A DNA stretch of 64,000 nt from Lathyrus oleraceus (GCF_024323335.1 NC_066583.1:362989877-363053876); one strand, 5' to 3'; positions 1 to 14,521 are shown, counted from the first letter of the stretch. Translations and numbers: made by a program. The notes: a model not told the origin generated them from the sequence alone.

Positions 1-834
1 TCAACTTCTATTCTAAAATAATAGTCAAGAAAGTGACTTGTATCATCCCAATTTCTTTCTTTTATAACCTCTTCAATCCATCGATCATTTTTGAATTGGC
101 TTGGAGGAATATAGTGCACTTGGATTATGGAAAATGCCATAATTTTTCAGTCTGTTCTTACTTTTTCATTAAAAATAATATTAATTTAGATGCTTTAAAG
201 TGTTTCTTTATAAAATATTCTTACCATATCTCTTTTATTTAGGGACCATATAGTGATATCTAAGTTAGTTGGTATAGTTTATAGGAGATAATTTTTAATT
301 ATATATAATTTTTAGTTGGTAATTGATAATTGATAAATGATAAATTAATTTAAATACTTGGTAAATTAGCGGTTAGATTAATGGATAAATATAAAATGAT
401 ATAAAATAATTTTTTTAATTAAGAAATTAGTGATTCCAATATCTTTTATATAATATTATTAAATTAATTTACATTTGATAAAAATAAACGTATTAATATA
501 AACACATACAAAATATTTTAAATATATATCTAAAATTAAAAAATAACACCAAAATATATAAAGAATTTATAAATAAATTTTGTAATAAAATTTAGCAAGA
601 TACAAAAACAATAACTTTATAATTTCAAAATAATAATAAAAATAATAACAAAAATAAAGATAGTTGTTTGTGAAAATAAAAGATAAAGAACTACGATTTG
701 GCAACAAAATAACATATAATGGAGTGGAGTAAGGTGGATTTCAATTCAGAGCAAAAGTGAGAACAACAAAGAATTTGAATAGAGAAAAATGAGTGAAAGT
801 TGGAGAAACAATGTTTAACTATCACAGAAAATGT
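1..834. other. AT-rich intergenic DNA
   Basis: Very AT-rich with many short A/T runs. The open frames are short and have no recognisable protein signal. I see no gene, RNA or element boundary here. Confidence 0.6.
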
Positions 835-1417
835 CATTCTTACACCATTTTTATACATAAATATTTACACCACGTATTTTTTACCGTATTTATACGGTGA
901 ATAGTGTTTTTTTATAATAAAATAATAATATTTATAAAAATTATTTTTTTTAAAATTATTTTTATAATATAAATATAAAGTTTGTTATTAACCAATTTTA
1001 TTATTAAATTAATCACATGTGTGTTATTAACCACTTATTTTACTTATAATTTATTAACCAAATTTAGTAATTTATTGATCAATAAATTACACAACATTAA
1101 CCAAATTCTGGCATTAAAAAATATCAAATATAATAATTCATGTATATTTTATAATTTAATGTCAGAACTTAGTTAATGAATTAGTAAACTTGACTAATAA
1201 ATTATAAGTAAAATAAGTGGTTAATATCGTATATTTGTATGGTTAATGCAATAATAAAATTGGTTAATAATAATTTTTAAATTTATGTTAAAAAAATAAT
1301 TTTAAAAATAATATTTTTTTTTACGAATATTATATTTTATTTATAAAAATAAAAAATACTTTTCACCGTATAAATACAATAAACAGCGTATGGTGTATGA
1401 ATGAGGGTGTAAGAATG
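835..1417. mobile_element. Foldback MITE with arms spanning almost its whole length
   Basis: The left end reads CATTCTTACACC and the right end GGTGTAAGAATG. The inverted symmetry continues inward: the CCGTAT(a/t)TATACGGTGAATAG-like stretch, the ATTAACCACTTATTTTACTT stretch and AACCAAATTCTGGCATT on the left all have reverse-complement partners on the right, around 1160-1390. Only about 40 bp near 1116-1158 forms a loop. The arms are not identical, so the element is not recent. I could not fix a target-site duplication, so the superfamily is left open (Mutator-type or foldback MITE). The small open frame inside is incidental. Confidence 0.75.
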
Positions 1418-3600
1418 TGGTCTAAACATAACATTCCTCTTCTTATTTCCACATTTAAAACAACTTTATTTTACTTTAAATTATAATAAAGTATAAAGAG
1501 TAATAATAGAATTATTATCTTAAAACAATAAGGATAGAAATAAAAGGAAAATAACAATATAAGCTCAAAAGTTTTTTCAAATAGCTTTTGAAAAAAATTA
1601 AAAATTAATTTAAAAAATACAAAGTATAAATTTAAAATCAGTTATCAAACCAATTTTTTTATTAATATGAATTGAAAAACATATTTCTTTTTCTTACCAA
1701 AGAGATTCTAAATACTAATGTTCTATAGATAACTTTTTTTTTTGTCATCCATCCAATACACACCTCCATATATGAACAATATTTTAAAATTCGGACCGGT
1801 CATGTTATTGGATCATTAGGTTACTGGATGGATTACTTGATCATAAGTCGAAACCGCATCACTTTTAATTTAATTTATACAAATTAAAAAAAGCATGAAA
1901 TAAAATTTTTGACATAAATTTTATAACTATAAAATCTATAAAAAAAATCTATGAATTTATTCATGCAAATAAATTGAATTACAAGCTTAAATAAAATTTT
2001 AACTTTTCAAATATTACAATTTACTGATGCTCCTAAATTACCAAAAGTTGAAAAAATAGTTGTTTGATATAATAATAACATAAACTAATAAATTAATAAT
2101 ATTATGCTCTATATAAATAATTAGAAATAAAAAATAGAGGAGAAAAATAAAAATCTATAAATAGAAAAGTTAGTCATAAATCTAACTTTTATTTGAAAAT
2201 AATAATAAGATTTATACTAAAAATAAGGTGAAAATTTAATTTCATCTTCTTTTGATAGCATAATTTTCTTTCTTCAAAGAATGAGATCATACTGAAAATA
2301 ATGTGAAAATATAATTTCATTTTTCTTTGATAACATGATTTTTTTAACTTTTGTTAATTTTTTGTATTATTACATTTTATAATTAATTTTCTAATTTTTA
2401 AAATTTGTTATATTCTTATATTGTCTGATTAATAATATATAAATTTAATAAAAATGCATAAGAGAGAAATATTCTAATTTATAGAATATATAACTCTCTT
2501 CTCTTTGACCAAATTAAATAACTAACATAACTATAAATATTAATAAAAATAATTTTTAAAACAGGGACATCAAAACTTAAGAAAATGAAAACATGGGATC
2601 AAAATTATAATTAAACTAAAAATATATATATATATAAAAGATGAACCTATCAAATTAAGAAATTCATTGGTCTGACTAGTGAATCGGACGGATCACTAAT
2701 TTTCAGCATATCAATTGCAAATGTTACGAAGAAAAAAATCTTCTACATCTTTCTCTATTATAATTTTTTCCTTAAAAATATTAATATCATTATGTTGTGA
2801 TTACTGTTATGAAATCAAGTTGATATTTGAAATTATCTTTACTTTCATAGAAATATTTGTTAAGTGTATAAAAATCGGATTGTAAAACGAAATTTGATAA
2901 ATAGAAATATGAGTCAATTTGTTTTACTCATGCAAGTTCTCCATTCAGCTAATAACAAGAATCATTAATTTGTAGAGATAAATAGAAATTAATCGTAATG
3001 CCTACTTTCGTCAACACATTATTGTATTCTGAACTAAAGAGTCATCTGCTTTCGCGGCATCTCGCTCATTTAGAATCCTTTAGACACAATTATTATTTTC
3101 TTTAAAATGGTAAAGTTTCTCTCAATTGATATGAGACACTTTTGTCACCTAAAATACAATTGTTAAAAATTTATAAGTTGGACATCAATCATACCCTTTT
3201 AGTATAAATTGATGCCTAACTTGTTCGTACTTTTATAGCAAACTTAATCATTTAAAAATAAAAATTGAAATAGACATGTATTTCTCATTATACAACTTCA
3301 ATAAGAGAACTCACACGAGATTTATTTTCTAGACAATCCTCATATCTTAAATCCTAAAGTTACTACTCAAACATGGCAAAGGTAAAAGCATACATATTGA
3401 TAGACATGAACATAATAGCAATGTATAAACAGAATAAATAATTATAGTGAAACTTATTGTACCAAATGGTTCAGAGAGACTTTACAAAATAGCAACAAAT
3501 TAGAGCTTACAAAATATAAAAACGCAAAAAAATAACAAAGTATAAAAGTATGCTAATATGTAGAAAATATTTATTTTGTTTTTCTCAATGTCACACGACT
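1418..3600. other. AT-rich intergenic DNA without recognised genes
   Basis: AT-rich, low-complexity sequence with poly(A)/poly(T) runs. No coding signal, structural RNA or clear repeat boundary was recognised. Confidence 0.5.
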
Positions 3601-5640
3601 TTATATAGACCTCAAACCCATAAAGAATTATTTAAATTTGTGTAAATAAGGCATTGGTGATGAAGAGAAACTGTTGAAATATTCAGAATTTGATGGGCCA
3701 TCAAAACATCAGCGGTAAAAATGGAATTCTTGGCTGGCCTCTGGTGCATTACAACTAGTAATGATCATTACAAGCAGGTGGTAATGTCTCTTATGGCCAG
3801 TAATAACCAATATGGGCAGGTGATAATGTTGGTTGTTTTTATGTATGGAGCTCTGGTTTTTGTATGAGAGACTCTTTTCTTAAGCAGTCATCGCGCGTTT
3901 GATTTTGTTTTAGCTCCATTTTGACATGGTTCATTCTTTTTACCTAAAATTTAGAGAAAACACAAATACATAAGTAAAAGCACATAAAATAACAATGTTC
4001 AACTACTTAAGGACTTCAAATAAAGCACACTAAAACAAGTTGAATAATTCCACCGTTCAAATTCTCTCATACTTGAATAAATATTTGTCCTTAAGCAATT
4101 TGACTAAGATAGAAAGAAATAGGACCAAGCATATTTCTTTTTCAAGAAAAACTCAAAGGGATACATGTATGATACTTGATTTTAATTCATATTTTGCCTC
4201 ACCTTAAGTTTAGATCATTTGATACTTAACTTAGCTCAAAGTTCTTATGAATACGCTTACTAAAACACCCCTCAAATATAAAAATTCCATCACATTTTTT
4301 ACTATAAGACTACGTACCTAGCACATTTCCTTGGAAACACAAATGTAATCATTTTTAAGGCATTTTTTCCATACTTTCATTCATACTTTATGATTTTTAG
4401 TGTTGGGAAAGATTTTAATTTTAACTTTGAATTCGTATCATTTTTGGGAAAGACAACCAATTACGATTTATCCAACTTACTCTGATTAAATGATCCTTTA
4501 TTCACACACTTTCTTTCTAAGCATTTGGATCAACTCGTCTTTGGGTTGAATAAGTTGGTGATGATTATCCAACTTAGTAAGCACAATTACCTTTTAGTGT
4601 CTTTATTTATTTAATAATATATTTTTATCTAACTCAACTCTTTCAACACAAAAGGTACAAGTATCACAATATACCATACCATCAAATTTTGAATTTAAAA
4701 AAAGGTGATAAAACAACTAAGACTACAAGTCAAAATAGACTAAATTGATATCTAATTGGGAGGCTTTAGGCATTAGGATAACAACAAGAGCTACAAAAAT
4801 TTCAAACTCCTTAAACATTGGCCCTACATCTCATGGACTATGTACTTTCTCACATAATTCATCAGATTAAAAGTTTAAAAAAATTCAATTTTTCATCAGT
4901 ACGATAAATTTTCGCAGCACCATATGACAATACAAACAAACACAAAAAAAATAAAAAAAAACATATAAATTTGTAATCCTTTATAATTAAACTAAACATT
5001 GTCCCCAATGTAAATAGTAAAAGAAAAGGGAGAGAGAAAGTTCATAATATTTTATGGTGGAGGTTGTGGAAAATGAATTGGCTTTGTTGCCCGGCTTCCA
5101 TGATTTATCCCACTATTGATTAGCATTTGTTTATGCATATTGTTTGGTATGAGATGGTGGTACTCTTTGTTGTGTAACTTTATTTTTATTCCTACAAAAA
5201 TAAAGACGCAAACAAAATAAAACACATAGTTTCATGGGTTGCCTCCCATGTAACTTTTCTTTAAGTTCATTAGCTTGACCTGTCTTGATCAAGACGGTTC
5301 TTCCTTCAAACTTGAATCCTCAAAGTTGTGTCCAATAACTTTAGGGCTCCATTTGAACATGTCCAACCATTTCCCATAAATTTTACCCTTTTCTTTCTTT
5401 CTTTTATGAGGGGGTTCATACTTGAGGTCCAGTGGTAGAGGGTTTTTTCTTCACTTTTGGGACGACCATGTGTGCTAGTGTTGAGCCTTCTATTTTAAAG
5501 CTTCGATCTTAAGTGGGGATACTTTCATCCATTACCTTCGCATAAGCCTCACTAGTGTTGAGCCTTCTATTTTAAAGCTTCACTCCTACTATTGACCTGT
5601 GCATATATGGATATGGTCGAACATCTCAGCCATGTTTTTT
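3601..5640 (-). other. Non-coding DNA, possibly an old Ty3/gypsy (Athila-type) 3' remnant
   Basis: No coding frame is preserved. Around 5236-5256 the minus strand reads CATGGGAGGCAACCCATG. This resembles the GGGAGGCAACCC signature seen just after the integrase of Athila/Calypso-type elements, so part of this stretch may be the 3' region of a very old gypsy copy on the minus strand. A 30-bp direct repeat (CTAGTGTTGAGCC...AAAGCTTC) occurs at 5475-5504 and again at 5552-5581. The Athila link rests on one short motif. Confidence 0.3.
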
Positions 5641-5673
5641 TAGCTTGCAATGACTAAACGTGGGAGTTTTAAC

Positions 5674-6381
5674 TCAATTTACACCTGACATGTTTACTTT
5701 ATTCAAGAGATATTTGATGTATTTAGACTGTGTAAGTAAGATGAAACCATTTTTATGATAATGCACCTCAGTTCCTAGAAAGTATTTTGGAATGTCAAGT
5801 TGTTTTAGAGAAAATTTGGCATGTAACTTCGTGATAAGATCATGAATGAGTGTAGGAGATGTGCCAGTTATGAGCATATAATTAACATATACCAATGCAT
5901 ATAATGTAACACCTTGATGTTTGTACACAAAGAGTGAGTGATCGCATTTGCTGGACACAAAACCAAATTGAATGGGAGTGTGATGAAGCTCGTCATGCCA
6001 TGCTCATGGGGTCTGATTCAAGCCACATATTACCTTTTTTAGTTTATAAATAAGTGAGGTGTTTGAATCAGCAAAGTCAGGTGGTTGGTCCGTGTAAACT
6101 TCTTCTTGCATATCTCCATTAAGGAAAGCAGTGTTGATGTCAATTTTTTGAATTTCCCACTTGAAAGAGATAGACAGGGTCAGAATAATTTGAATTATGG
6201 TTGGATTGGCTACATGTGAGAATGTTGCATGAAATTCAAAGCCTAATTGTTGATGAAAAACCTTAGCAATAAGTCTTGCTTTGTACTTGTTGGCAGTTCC
6301 ATTTGGATTCTCCTTTACTTTTAACACCCACTTGCACCCTAAAGGTTTCCTATTAGGTGGAAGTGTGGATAATGGTTCCAT
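5674..6381 (-). pseudogene. Ty1/copia reverse transcriptase (RVT_2) remnant
   Basis: Two open pieces separated by a frame break near 5959-6003. The upstream piece (6381-6004) carries the N-terminal RVT_2 signatures: GCKWVLKVKENPNGT, YKARLIAK, and IDINTAFLNGDMQEEVY, the last holding the first catalytic aspartate region. The downstream piece (5958-5674) has the palm region, but the family's YVDDML motif reads YVNYML, so both aspartates of the active-site pair are lost. It continues with LKQLDIPKYFLGTEV, close to the family's usual LGxExxY pattern. A dead copy: catalytic residues are missing, a frameshift is present and RNase H is absent. Confidence 0.85.
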
Positions 6382-6739
6382 TCTTCAATAATTAGTCATA
6401 TTCAGTCTTCATAACTACATACCATTCAGAATTGGCAAGGAATTATTTGGTAGTATGAGGTTCAATGTCCACTAGAAACACTTTAGGTTTGGACTTACCA
6501 TTTTGGGATCTAGTCAACATGGGATGATTATTGACTAACGGATTAGGATTATGACGTTGTGTGTGAAAGGAAAGAGATAAAGACTTTGTGAACTGACTGA
6601 TTAGATTTGGCGACCAATAGTTAATTGTGGGATCTGATGGAGGTTGTAAGAGTTGAGTGTGAGTATTTGACTTAGGTGAAATTGGTTCATGTGTGACAGA
6701 GTTAAGGTCATGGTCGGTGTGATTTGTTGATTGAAGAGA

Positions 6740-7120
6740 CTAAAAAGAATTGGAGACATGGGATGGATCATTAGAATGACCAGTAGATAGAGTATGAGTA
6801 GGTGAAGGTTGAGGTGTTAGGCTTGGAGGAGGGGAAACAGGTTTGTCAATATTTGGTGGATCATTAGGTTTATTAGTCAATTGATGTAGTTGTTCAGTTG
6901 GACCCTTGGATAGTAGTTTGGAATTTGAGGTTGGAAGGAAGAAGGGCACATTAGTGTGATTTGTATGTGTATCTATAACTTTGTGATCAAATGATGTTGC
7001 AAAGAGCTTGCTAAAGGGAAATTCAGCTTCATTGAACTTGACATCCTTGGACATAAAAATCATGCCTTCAACACTAAGACACTTATAACCTTTGTGAGTT
7101 AGGAAAACCCTTAGATACAC
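6740..7120 (-). pseudogene. Copia pol linker between integrase and reverse transcriptase
   Basis: This frame begins with a CLSVEGMIFMSKDVKFNE-like stretch, the segment that typically follows the copia integrase (the GYKC...R.Y.S.DV.F.E pattern). It then runs into a Ser/Pro/Thr-rich, low-complexity tail, as is usual between INT and RT. It lies between the integrase core and RT pieces on the same strand, which supports the call. There is no catalytic domain of its own. Confidence 0.65.
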
Positions 7121-7318
7121 ACATTGGTTGCTTTTGAACTAAAGTTTATGTTGATTGTATGGCCTGAGTAAAGGAAAACATGACCATTCAAACACCTTTA
7201 AGGCCATATACTCAGGTTGTTTGTTGTATAAGGAAGCATAAGGACAAATGAACTTAGGTGACCCAACTGCCGGCAGTCTATTGATAAGATGAATAGATGT
7301 GTTAAAACTATTATCATA

Positions 7319-7591
7319 CTATGTAATTGGAATTGCAGCATGAGCAAGGAAAGTGAGCCCTATTTCCAATATATGCCCGTGTTTTCTTTCCACGATTCCA
7401 TTCCGATGTGAAGTATGTGGACATGTGAGTCTATGAACAATGCCTAGTTCCTTGAGATAAGAAGTGAATGGCATGAATTCACCTCCAAAGTCAGATTGGT
7501 CAGCTTTGATTATTGTGTTGAATTGTGTAGTCACATACTTATAGAAACGTTTTAATGCATTGAGAGCAAATGGTATTGGACAAAGTAGCAT
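7319..7591 (-). pseudogene. Ty1/copia integrase core remnant
   Basis: The fragment contains IIKADQSDFGGEF (second catalytic Asp region), GIVHRLTCPHTSHRNGIVER with the Glu of the catalytic triad, and a downstream KHGHILEIGLTFL helix, all in the spacing of rve-type copia integrases. The N-terminal zinc-binding part and the first Asp region are not in this frame. A truncated remnant, part of the decayed copia element. Confidence 0.8.
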
Positions 7592-7771
7592 GAATTATAT
7601 GAGATTTACCAAGACAACATGAATTACAAAAATCTTCTAATTCTTTATTATTGCATTGAATCTTACAAATTTGAAATACATAGCCTTAGAGTTTACATGA
7701 CCTAGCCTAGCATGTCAGAAGGGGGTTTTATCAGCAATGCAATATAATGTAATAGTATTATTAACAAAATA

Positions 7772-8122
7772 TCAATTTTGGTGTAACTTTGGAGTTAAGG
7801 TATTGCATGTGACTGCGGGGACAAGTTTGTTGAAGTAGTACATGCCAGTTCTATATAGAAAACCTTCAAGAAGAATCAGCTTAGATGCCTGTGATTTCAC
7901 ATGACACTTGTTAGCATGAAACTCAAAATATACATCATTATCCTTAACAAACTTTGAAAGTGATAGTAAGTTTATTGTGATTTGAGGAACATGCAATAAA
8001 TGATTTAAGTGTAAGATTGTTTTTGAAATGCACTTGGACTTGACATTGGTATGACCAATAGAGTGAACTAACATGATATATCCATTACCAACTACTACAT
8101 ACTTAAGTTCATTACATAACAT
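7772..8122 (-). pseudogene. Copia protease-side / GAG-pre-integrase remnant
   Basis: The frame has the pattern seen between copia protease and integrase: a V.VGNG.I..VHSIGHT stretch, then LHLNHLLHVPQITINLLSLSK, typical of the C-terminal protease/retropepsin-like region, then a weak GAG-pre-integrase tail. The DSGA protease active site is not visible, so the start of the domain is lost. It sits directly downstream of the primer-binding site, showing that gag has been deleted. Confidence 0.7.
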
Positions 8123-8243
8123 ATGTAAGTTAGATGCATATGAAGAAGATAATGATGAATATTTTGACGCTTCTTTGAAGCTTCGAATCTACACCTATAG
8201 TGAAGATGATGAAGATGATTTTGCAACAGAAAGAGGTCTTTTA

Positions 8244-8254
8244 GACTGATACCA
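8244..8254 (-). other. Primer-binding site, tRNA-iMet type
   Basis: The minus strand reads TGGTATCAGTC, matching the common copia primer site TGGTATCAGAGC in its first nine bases. It marks the boundary between the internal region (lower coordinates) and the 5' LTR (higher coordinates) of the decayed copia element. Confidence 0.6.
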
Positions 8255-8354
8255 TATTATTTGGTATTAATGCATGAGAGAGATGAGAGTTATGGAAGAG
8301 CATGATCTTCATTCTTGAGTTTTCATCATTGGTTGTTATAAGTGTGTAAGCTTA

Positions 8355-10023
<1,669 letters not shown>

Positions 10024-12821
10024 TTATGATTCTGCAGGAGGGTTTTGAATGCAGCAAAACCATTTTTTCTGGAAATCAAGTAAAATCACCCATGAGAAAA
10101 AGGTAAATGCATACACTTTAAAATGGACACATAACTGCTAATGTTAGTGTTTGGAAACGGATACATTTAAAATTTTACTCATGACATGCGCATAGTAAGT
10201 TATTTTCAGCTTATTTCAATAAGCTTACCACGATAAACTATGGAAGTGTTTAACTAATCTGTTTTTCCAAATGCATTTTATATAACAAACGGCGGTACGT
10301 GTCAGTTTTATATATATATATGTATATACTAAAGAGCATCTTACACTCTGAGGTTTGCCGGGATCTGATGCAGGTTTGCTTTGAGGTTCAGTAGTAGTCT
10401 TTCCTGGTGACTCGGTATTGCCACCTGTCTTTTTCTCATCCCTTGCCTTATTAAAAATCACTGTGAACCCCTCAGCTGAGGCTGGATCGTTGACATCCCA
10501 TTCACCGAATTTGGGTAGTGGAGGACCCTTTTCCTGTAGGATAGTCACAGTAAAAGAAAAACACAAAACTCTTAAAAATTCATTATTATGCTTATGAATT
10601 TGGTAACCATACACCATGGAAGTAATGAAATTGGAAAGGAAACCTAATGGTGGAATATATTTTCTGCATACTCCAAGAATAATCTTGAGTGCAAGATACC
10701 ACTCAGCATAAAAAAACGAAGACCAAACATAACACTGAAAAAAATGGTGTGTTTTGATTAAATGAAATAATTAGTGTTAAAATAGAACCCAAAATCCATA
10801 TGACCATAGAAATGCTTCTTTGGATTCTTCTGAGTATGCTTGTGTAAGATACCATCTAAATTCTTATTTCCAATTTCCAACCCCTTTTGTTTATTCAAAA
10901 TCCATGACTGCTCAAAGGTCAAGCCATTACTTTGTTATACGGAAATATAACAACTTAATTTTATCAATTATAACATGCGAAATACAACAACTTAATTTTA
11001 TCAATCATAATATGCGAAATACAACACGGAGCGGAGAGAATTAAAAATATGAGGATTAGTTGTTGATTGATGCGTTCACCCCTACTAAATTAATGAGCAA
11101 CCACATTAGCTTTCCACCTAGCAAATTCAACAACTGAATTTTTACAACTAGTATTCAGCATGCTGTTTTAGGCCCACTTCAAATAACACCTTATCCAGCT
11201 CGAGCTCCGCGATCCACAAAATTGCACGTTGTAGATCCACAGCCTCCCCTACATGACCCAGTAATTTTGAAGACACCCAGAGTGTTTTCGACATTAAGAA
11301 CCGGTCAGGATCATCTCATAAACACAGACCCAAAACTACCCACCATCTAGGTCAAGTCATTAATTGGTGTTGGAGTATGCTACTTCATATAATAATTAAA
11401 ATCATAAATCCTTTCTAGCAACTTCGCAAAACATACAAAGTGCTCATATTTCTTTTGGCTTTTGGGTTTAAATACTGAGACTAATAGTTTGGAAAATGGA
11501 AACATTTCCATACCATTTCAAATATTTGGGAAGAACAAATGAGATGACACCCTATAACATTGTGTGGTTTAACAGCTATTTGTAAGGTTGTCAAAATCAG
11601 GAACTAGATCTTAAACTCTTAAGATTCTGTGATCCCACTAACCCCTAACGATTCCAATCTTAAGTAGAATTGTGTTTTGTACTCAAATTGTTGGGGGGAA
11701 AATCGTAAAACCATTGACTATGTGCGATCTTGGCAAACTCTAGCCACGATCGACCGTTTTCCGATCACCACCATTACAGAAGGATGACAAGATGCCAAGG
11801 TGCAACAATTACGGTTTGGCGGAGGCCATTTTCCCACAAATACACTTCCCTACCAAAATAGTAATATCATGTAAAAAAAAACTTCAAATATATCGTATTA
11901 TTTTTTGTTTTAGTAATATCTTACAATATTATGTTTTACGATCTTGCTACCCCCTCCCGATCTTAGAAAACTATTTGGGTAGAATCTTCAGATCTTAGTT
12001 ACGATCTTATGTTTCACGATCTTACTATCCCTTCCCGATCTTGACAACCTTGGCTATTAGGGTAACTTTGCCTAGTTGATCTGCCTCTCTTCTAGAATTT
12101 AGTTTTTAAGTGTTCATGATTTATCGATTTGGCGGGTGTTGGTGTTTGAGAAAGTTTATTTGAGCTTATCTTATGGCATTAACACTTATGTAAGTGTTTG
12201 CAATAGCTTATAAAGATAACTATAAGCTATTTTCAGCTTATTTTACTAACCTCCCTAATATGCTGTCAAATTTTCTTATAATACAAAACACACACAGAAG
12301 CACCTAAGCCATAAGTGCTTATTGAATAAACTTTAACTAAAACTGTTTATCTAAACATCCCCTTAAAAGTTTCTAGTGAAGAGATCAAGGCTAAAATAGA
12401 AACATTCAAATTAAACAAAATACATGATAATCTAAATAAAGAAAGAAATATATCTTAATAATTGCTAAATTATATATATAAACTAACTTCAATTAACAAC
12501 ACAATTCAATGAAAAATGAACTAAAATATCTAAATCCTAGTTTTTTTTTCATATTGCAAACCTAACCAAATAAAAAAAAAACTGCGAATATTTATTCATC
12601 AAAATCGTGAACCTTAAATTCAAAAATCAAAGAGTAAAGATCACAGTGCAAAACCAGAAATTAGTAACAATATAAATTAATCAAAATCGATTATTAACTC
12701 AAATCAGAGCTGGTTGAATCAAAATTTTGTTATCAAAATCAAATCAAATCAAATCAATCATTTGAAGCAAATCAAAACTACAACAAAAATTGATCAAGGA
12801 AAGAAAAACACTTACCGACAT
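10024..12821 (-). CDS. NOI/RIN4-domain protein (nitrate-induced family), 3 exons
   Basis: The only convincing host gene. Minus-strand exons: 12821-12816 (ATG TCG, donor GTAAG), 10533-10345 (63 codons, acceptor CTACAG, donor GTAAG) and 10068-10024 (acceptor TTCCAG, stop TAA). The product is 79 aa. Exon 2 carries the NOI core LPKFGEWDVNDPASAEGF followed by TVIFNKARDEKK; in RIN4 relatives this is the AvrRpt2-cleavable region. A Ser/Thr/Pro-rich linker follows. Exon 3 ends KKWFCCIQNPPAES, a basic patch plus twin cysteines typical of acylation-based membrane anchoring in this family. The phases join without a frame break and the length matches small NOI proteins. Intron 1 is about 2.28 kb and holds a MITE; intron 2 is 276 bp. 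By family knowledge, such proteins act at the plasma membrane in immune signalling or exocytosis; this gene's own role is not shown. Confidence 0.9.
11583..12052. mobile_element. hAT-like MITE in NOI intron 1
   Basis: The ends are TAAGGTTGTCAAAATC and GATCTTGACAACCTTG, imperfect inverted repeats. The flanks GCTATTTG (11575-11582) and GCTATTAG (12053-12060) form an 8-bp duplication with one mismatch, as expected for hAT elements. The interior contains repeated ACGATCTTxCTATCCC/CCCGATCTT blocks near the right end. No transposase frame. About 470 bp, non-autonomous. Confidence 0.7.
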
Positions 12822-13250
12822 CAATGCAAGAGAGATGAAATATTTTGTAGGAACAGAAAAGGAGTGAGAAAACGCGAATAAATAAAAAGGAATCGGAAAA
12901 AGAAGAAAAAACTGAGGAAGAGAAAGTTAGAGAGAGAGAGAGAGAGAATGCGTTGTGTTGAAGAAGACCTTGGAGCGACTAGTAACGAGTGTGAAATGGG
13001 CCGAAGATGGGCCTAACGGGAAAGTAACGAACGGCGTTACGTGTTTGACGGGGAGAGTACAAATTGGTGTTGGGATTAGCGTCATGCGTGACGTGGAAGG
13101 GAAACGGTAAGGAGGGTTTGGAAAAAGTAATGGAACAGTGAGCTGGCAAACGTAACGACGTGCGGGGTTGTTTTGTTTGTAGCTTTCATTATGCCTTTAT
13201 TTTGTAGCTGGATGTAGGGGTAATACTACTCTAAAATCCTCTCTCTGGTT
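12822..13250 (-). promoter_or_regulatory. 5' UTR and promoter region of the NOI gene
   Basis: Directly upstream (higher coordinates) of the ATG. It has a (GA)n tract at about 12930-12948, typical of plant 5' UTRs, and then a G+C-richer stretch. TGACGTGG at 13089-13096 (CCACGTCA on the gene strand) is an ACGT-core bZIP-type site, and another ACGT core lies near 13040. No unambiguous TATA box was found, so the start site is not placed. Confidence 0.5.
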
Positions 13251-14516
13251 TCATATCTTTCACTTCACACATTGCAGTAACTTATCTCAGTTTTAAAATG
13301 ACTGTCTTTTGTACAGAGTAATAATTAAAAAAATAATAAAAATTTTATATTAAAAGTGAAAATGCCATTTATTTTAAAATAAATCTTATTTATTAAAACG
13401 ACATTTATTTTGAAAGGGAAAGAATATTGGATTTTCATTTCATCCATGTTACGCATGTTGTATTGACAAATTTTAGATAGTAGAATATAAGTATGTATTT
13501 TATGTACGTTCAAAGTCTATGATATGAACAAAAATAAGTTTAGATTACATGTTTTGATTCTAGAATATGAATATTATATTTTTTAAATTTTGATCAATTT
13601 AACATAGATCGCTTCACAAATATCAAAGATGAATATGATGAAAGACTGGGTGTTGATTAATTCAATTGTGTAATTCACAAGAAGTGTTTACACAATTATT
13701 CAATGAATGAAATTCTAATGTCAAATTGTTTAAAAAAATTAATCACCAATCTAGTTTAACAAGTTATCCAATTCCAATAAAATAGAATATTTGCATAATA
13801 AATCACTATTAACAACAAATGATAAACTACTAAGAAATTGAAGAATTTAAGCATGCAAATACTACAAAATTAAATGTAAGAGTAAGCGAAACAGATGACA
13901 TCATGATTTATAGTGTTTCGGCGTTCGTCCCTGTTTTGCCTACGTGAGCTCTTCAATGGTTTCACGTTGGGACTTGCATAGTTCCTTGTTATTTGAAAAA
14001 TATTTCCAAGAGTTCATATGATCACCAATCCACAATACAGCTGAGAAAATAAATCTTCTATTTGGATCTTGACTTGTATACAACACAATTGTCAAACTCT
14101 TTTATGTAATCTTTACTCAAATTATGTTTTTTGAATCTTTCAATATCACCTATCTGCTCTAAGACTTCATATGTAGCTATCAACCCCTTGATCCTATTGA
14201 TTCCTTGAGTGATGAATTATTCGAAGATTTGAGAAGAACTCTGTCTTATCTGTAGTCTTTCACACAGTCACTAAGGAAATTTTGAAGAGAAAACCCTACT
14301 TCTTTTTAATGGAATTTATCACCAGCATTGAAAATCACCTTAATCTTGCTAACAACCTAAAAACTCAACAAGATCTCCAAGAACGATTAGTTTCAAGGAT
14401 GCACCTCCTTCAATCAATTAAAAATCTCTTGTTATCAAATATGAACCAAAATGAAATTGAAGATGCAAGAATTTCATTGCAAGACTTTGAACACTCAAAA
14501 CAGAGAAAATTGATTT
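13251..14516. other. Non-coding DNA upstream of the nested insertions
   Basis: AT-rich spacer, then from about 13,900 a more mixed-composition stretch with the texture of an old LTR. It would be continuous with 55200 onward if the insertions were removed, because the CTCAC duplication at 14517-14521 and 55195-55199 marks the join. A 148-aa open frame starting near 14282 runs into the inserted LTR and looks incidental; I do not recognise it. Confidence 0.4.
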
Positions 14517-14521
14517 CTCAC

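Larger units (their letters stand above)
5674..8254 (-). mobile_element. Decayed Ty1/copia retrotransposon
   Basis: Reading the minus strand downward in coordinates gives a copia-type primer-binding site (8254-8244), a GAG-pre-integrase/protease-side fragment, an integrase core, a linker, and a reverse transcriptase. That is the Ty1/copia order PR-INT-RT. The pieces lie in different frames with stops between them. gag is missing, since only about 120 bp separate the primer site from the first pol fragment. RNase H and a clear 3' LTR are also missing below 5674. The sequence above 8255 probably belongs to the 5' LTR, now interrupted by an (AT)n tract. Non-functional. Confidence 0.85.

Noticed and set aside
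10820..11044. Open frame on the plus strand within NOI intron 1
   Set aside because: Intronic on the opposite strand, no homology signal, contains a short imperfect repeat.
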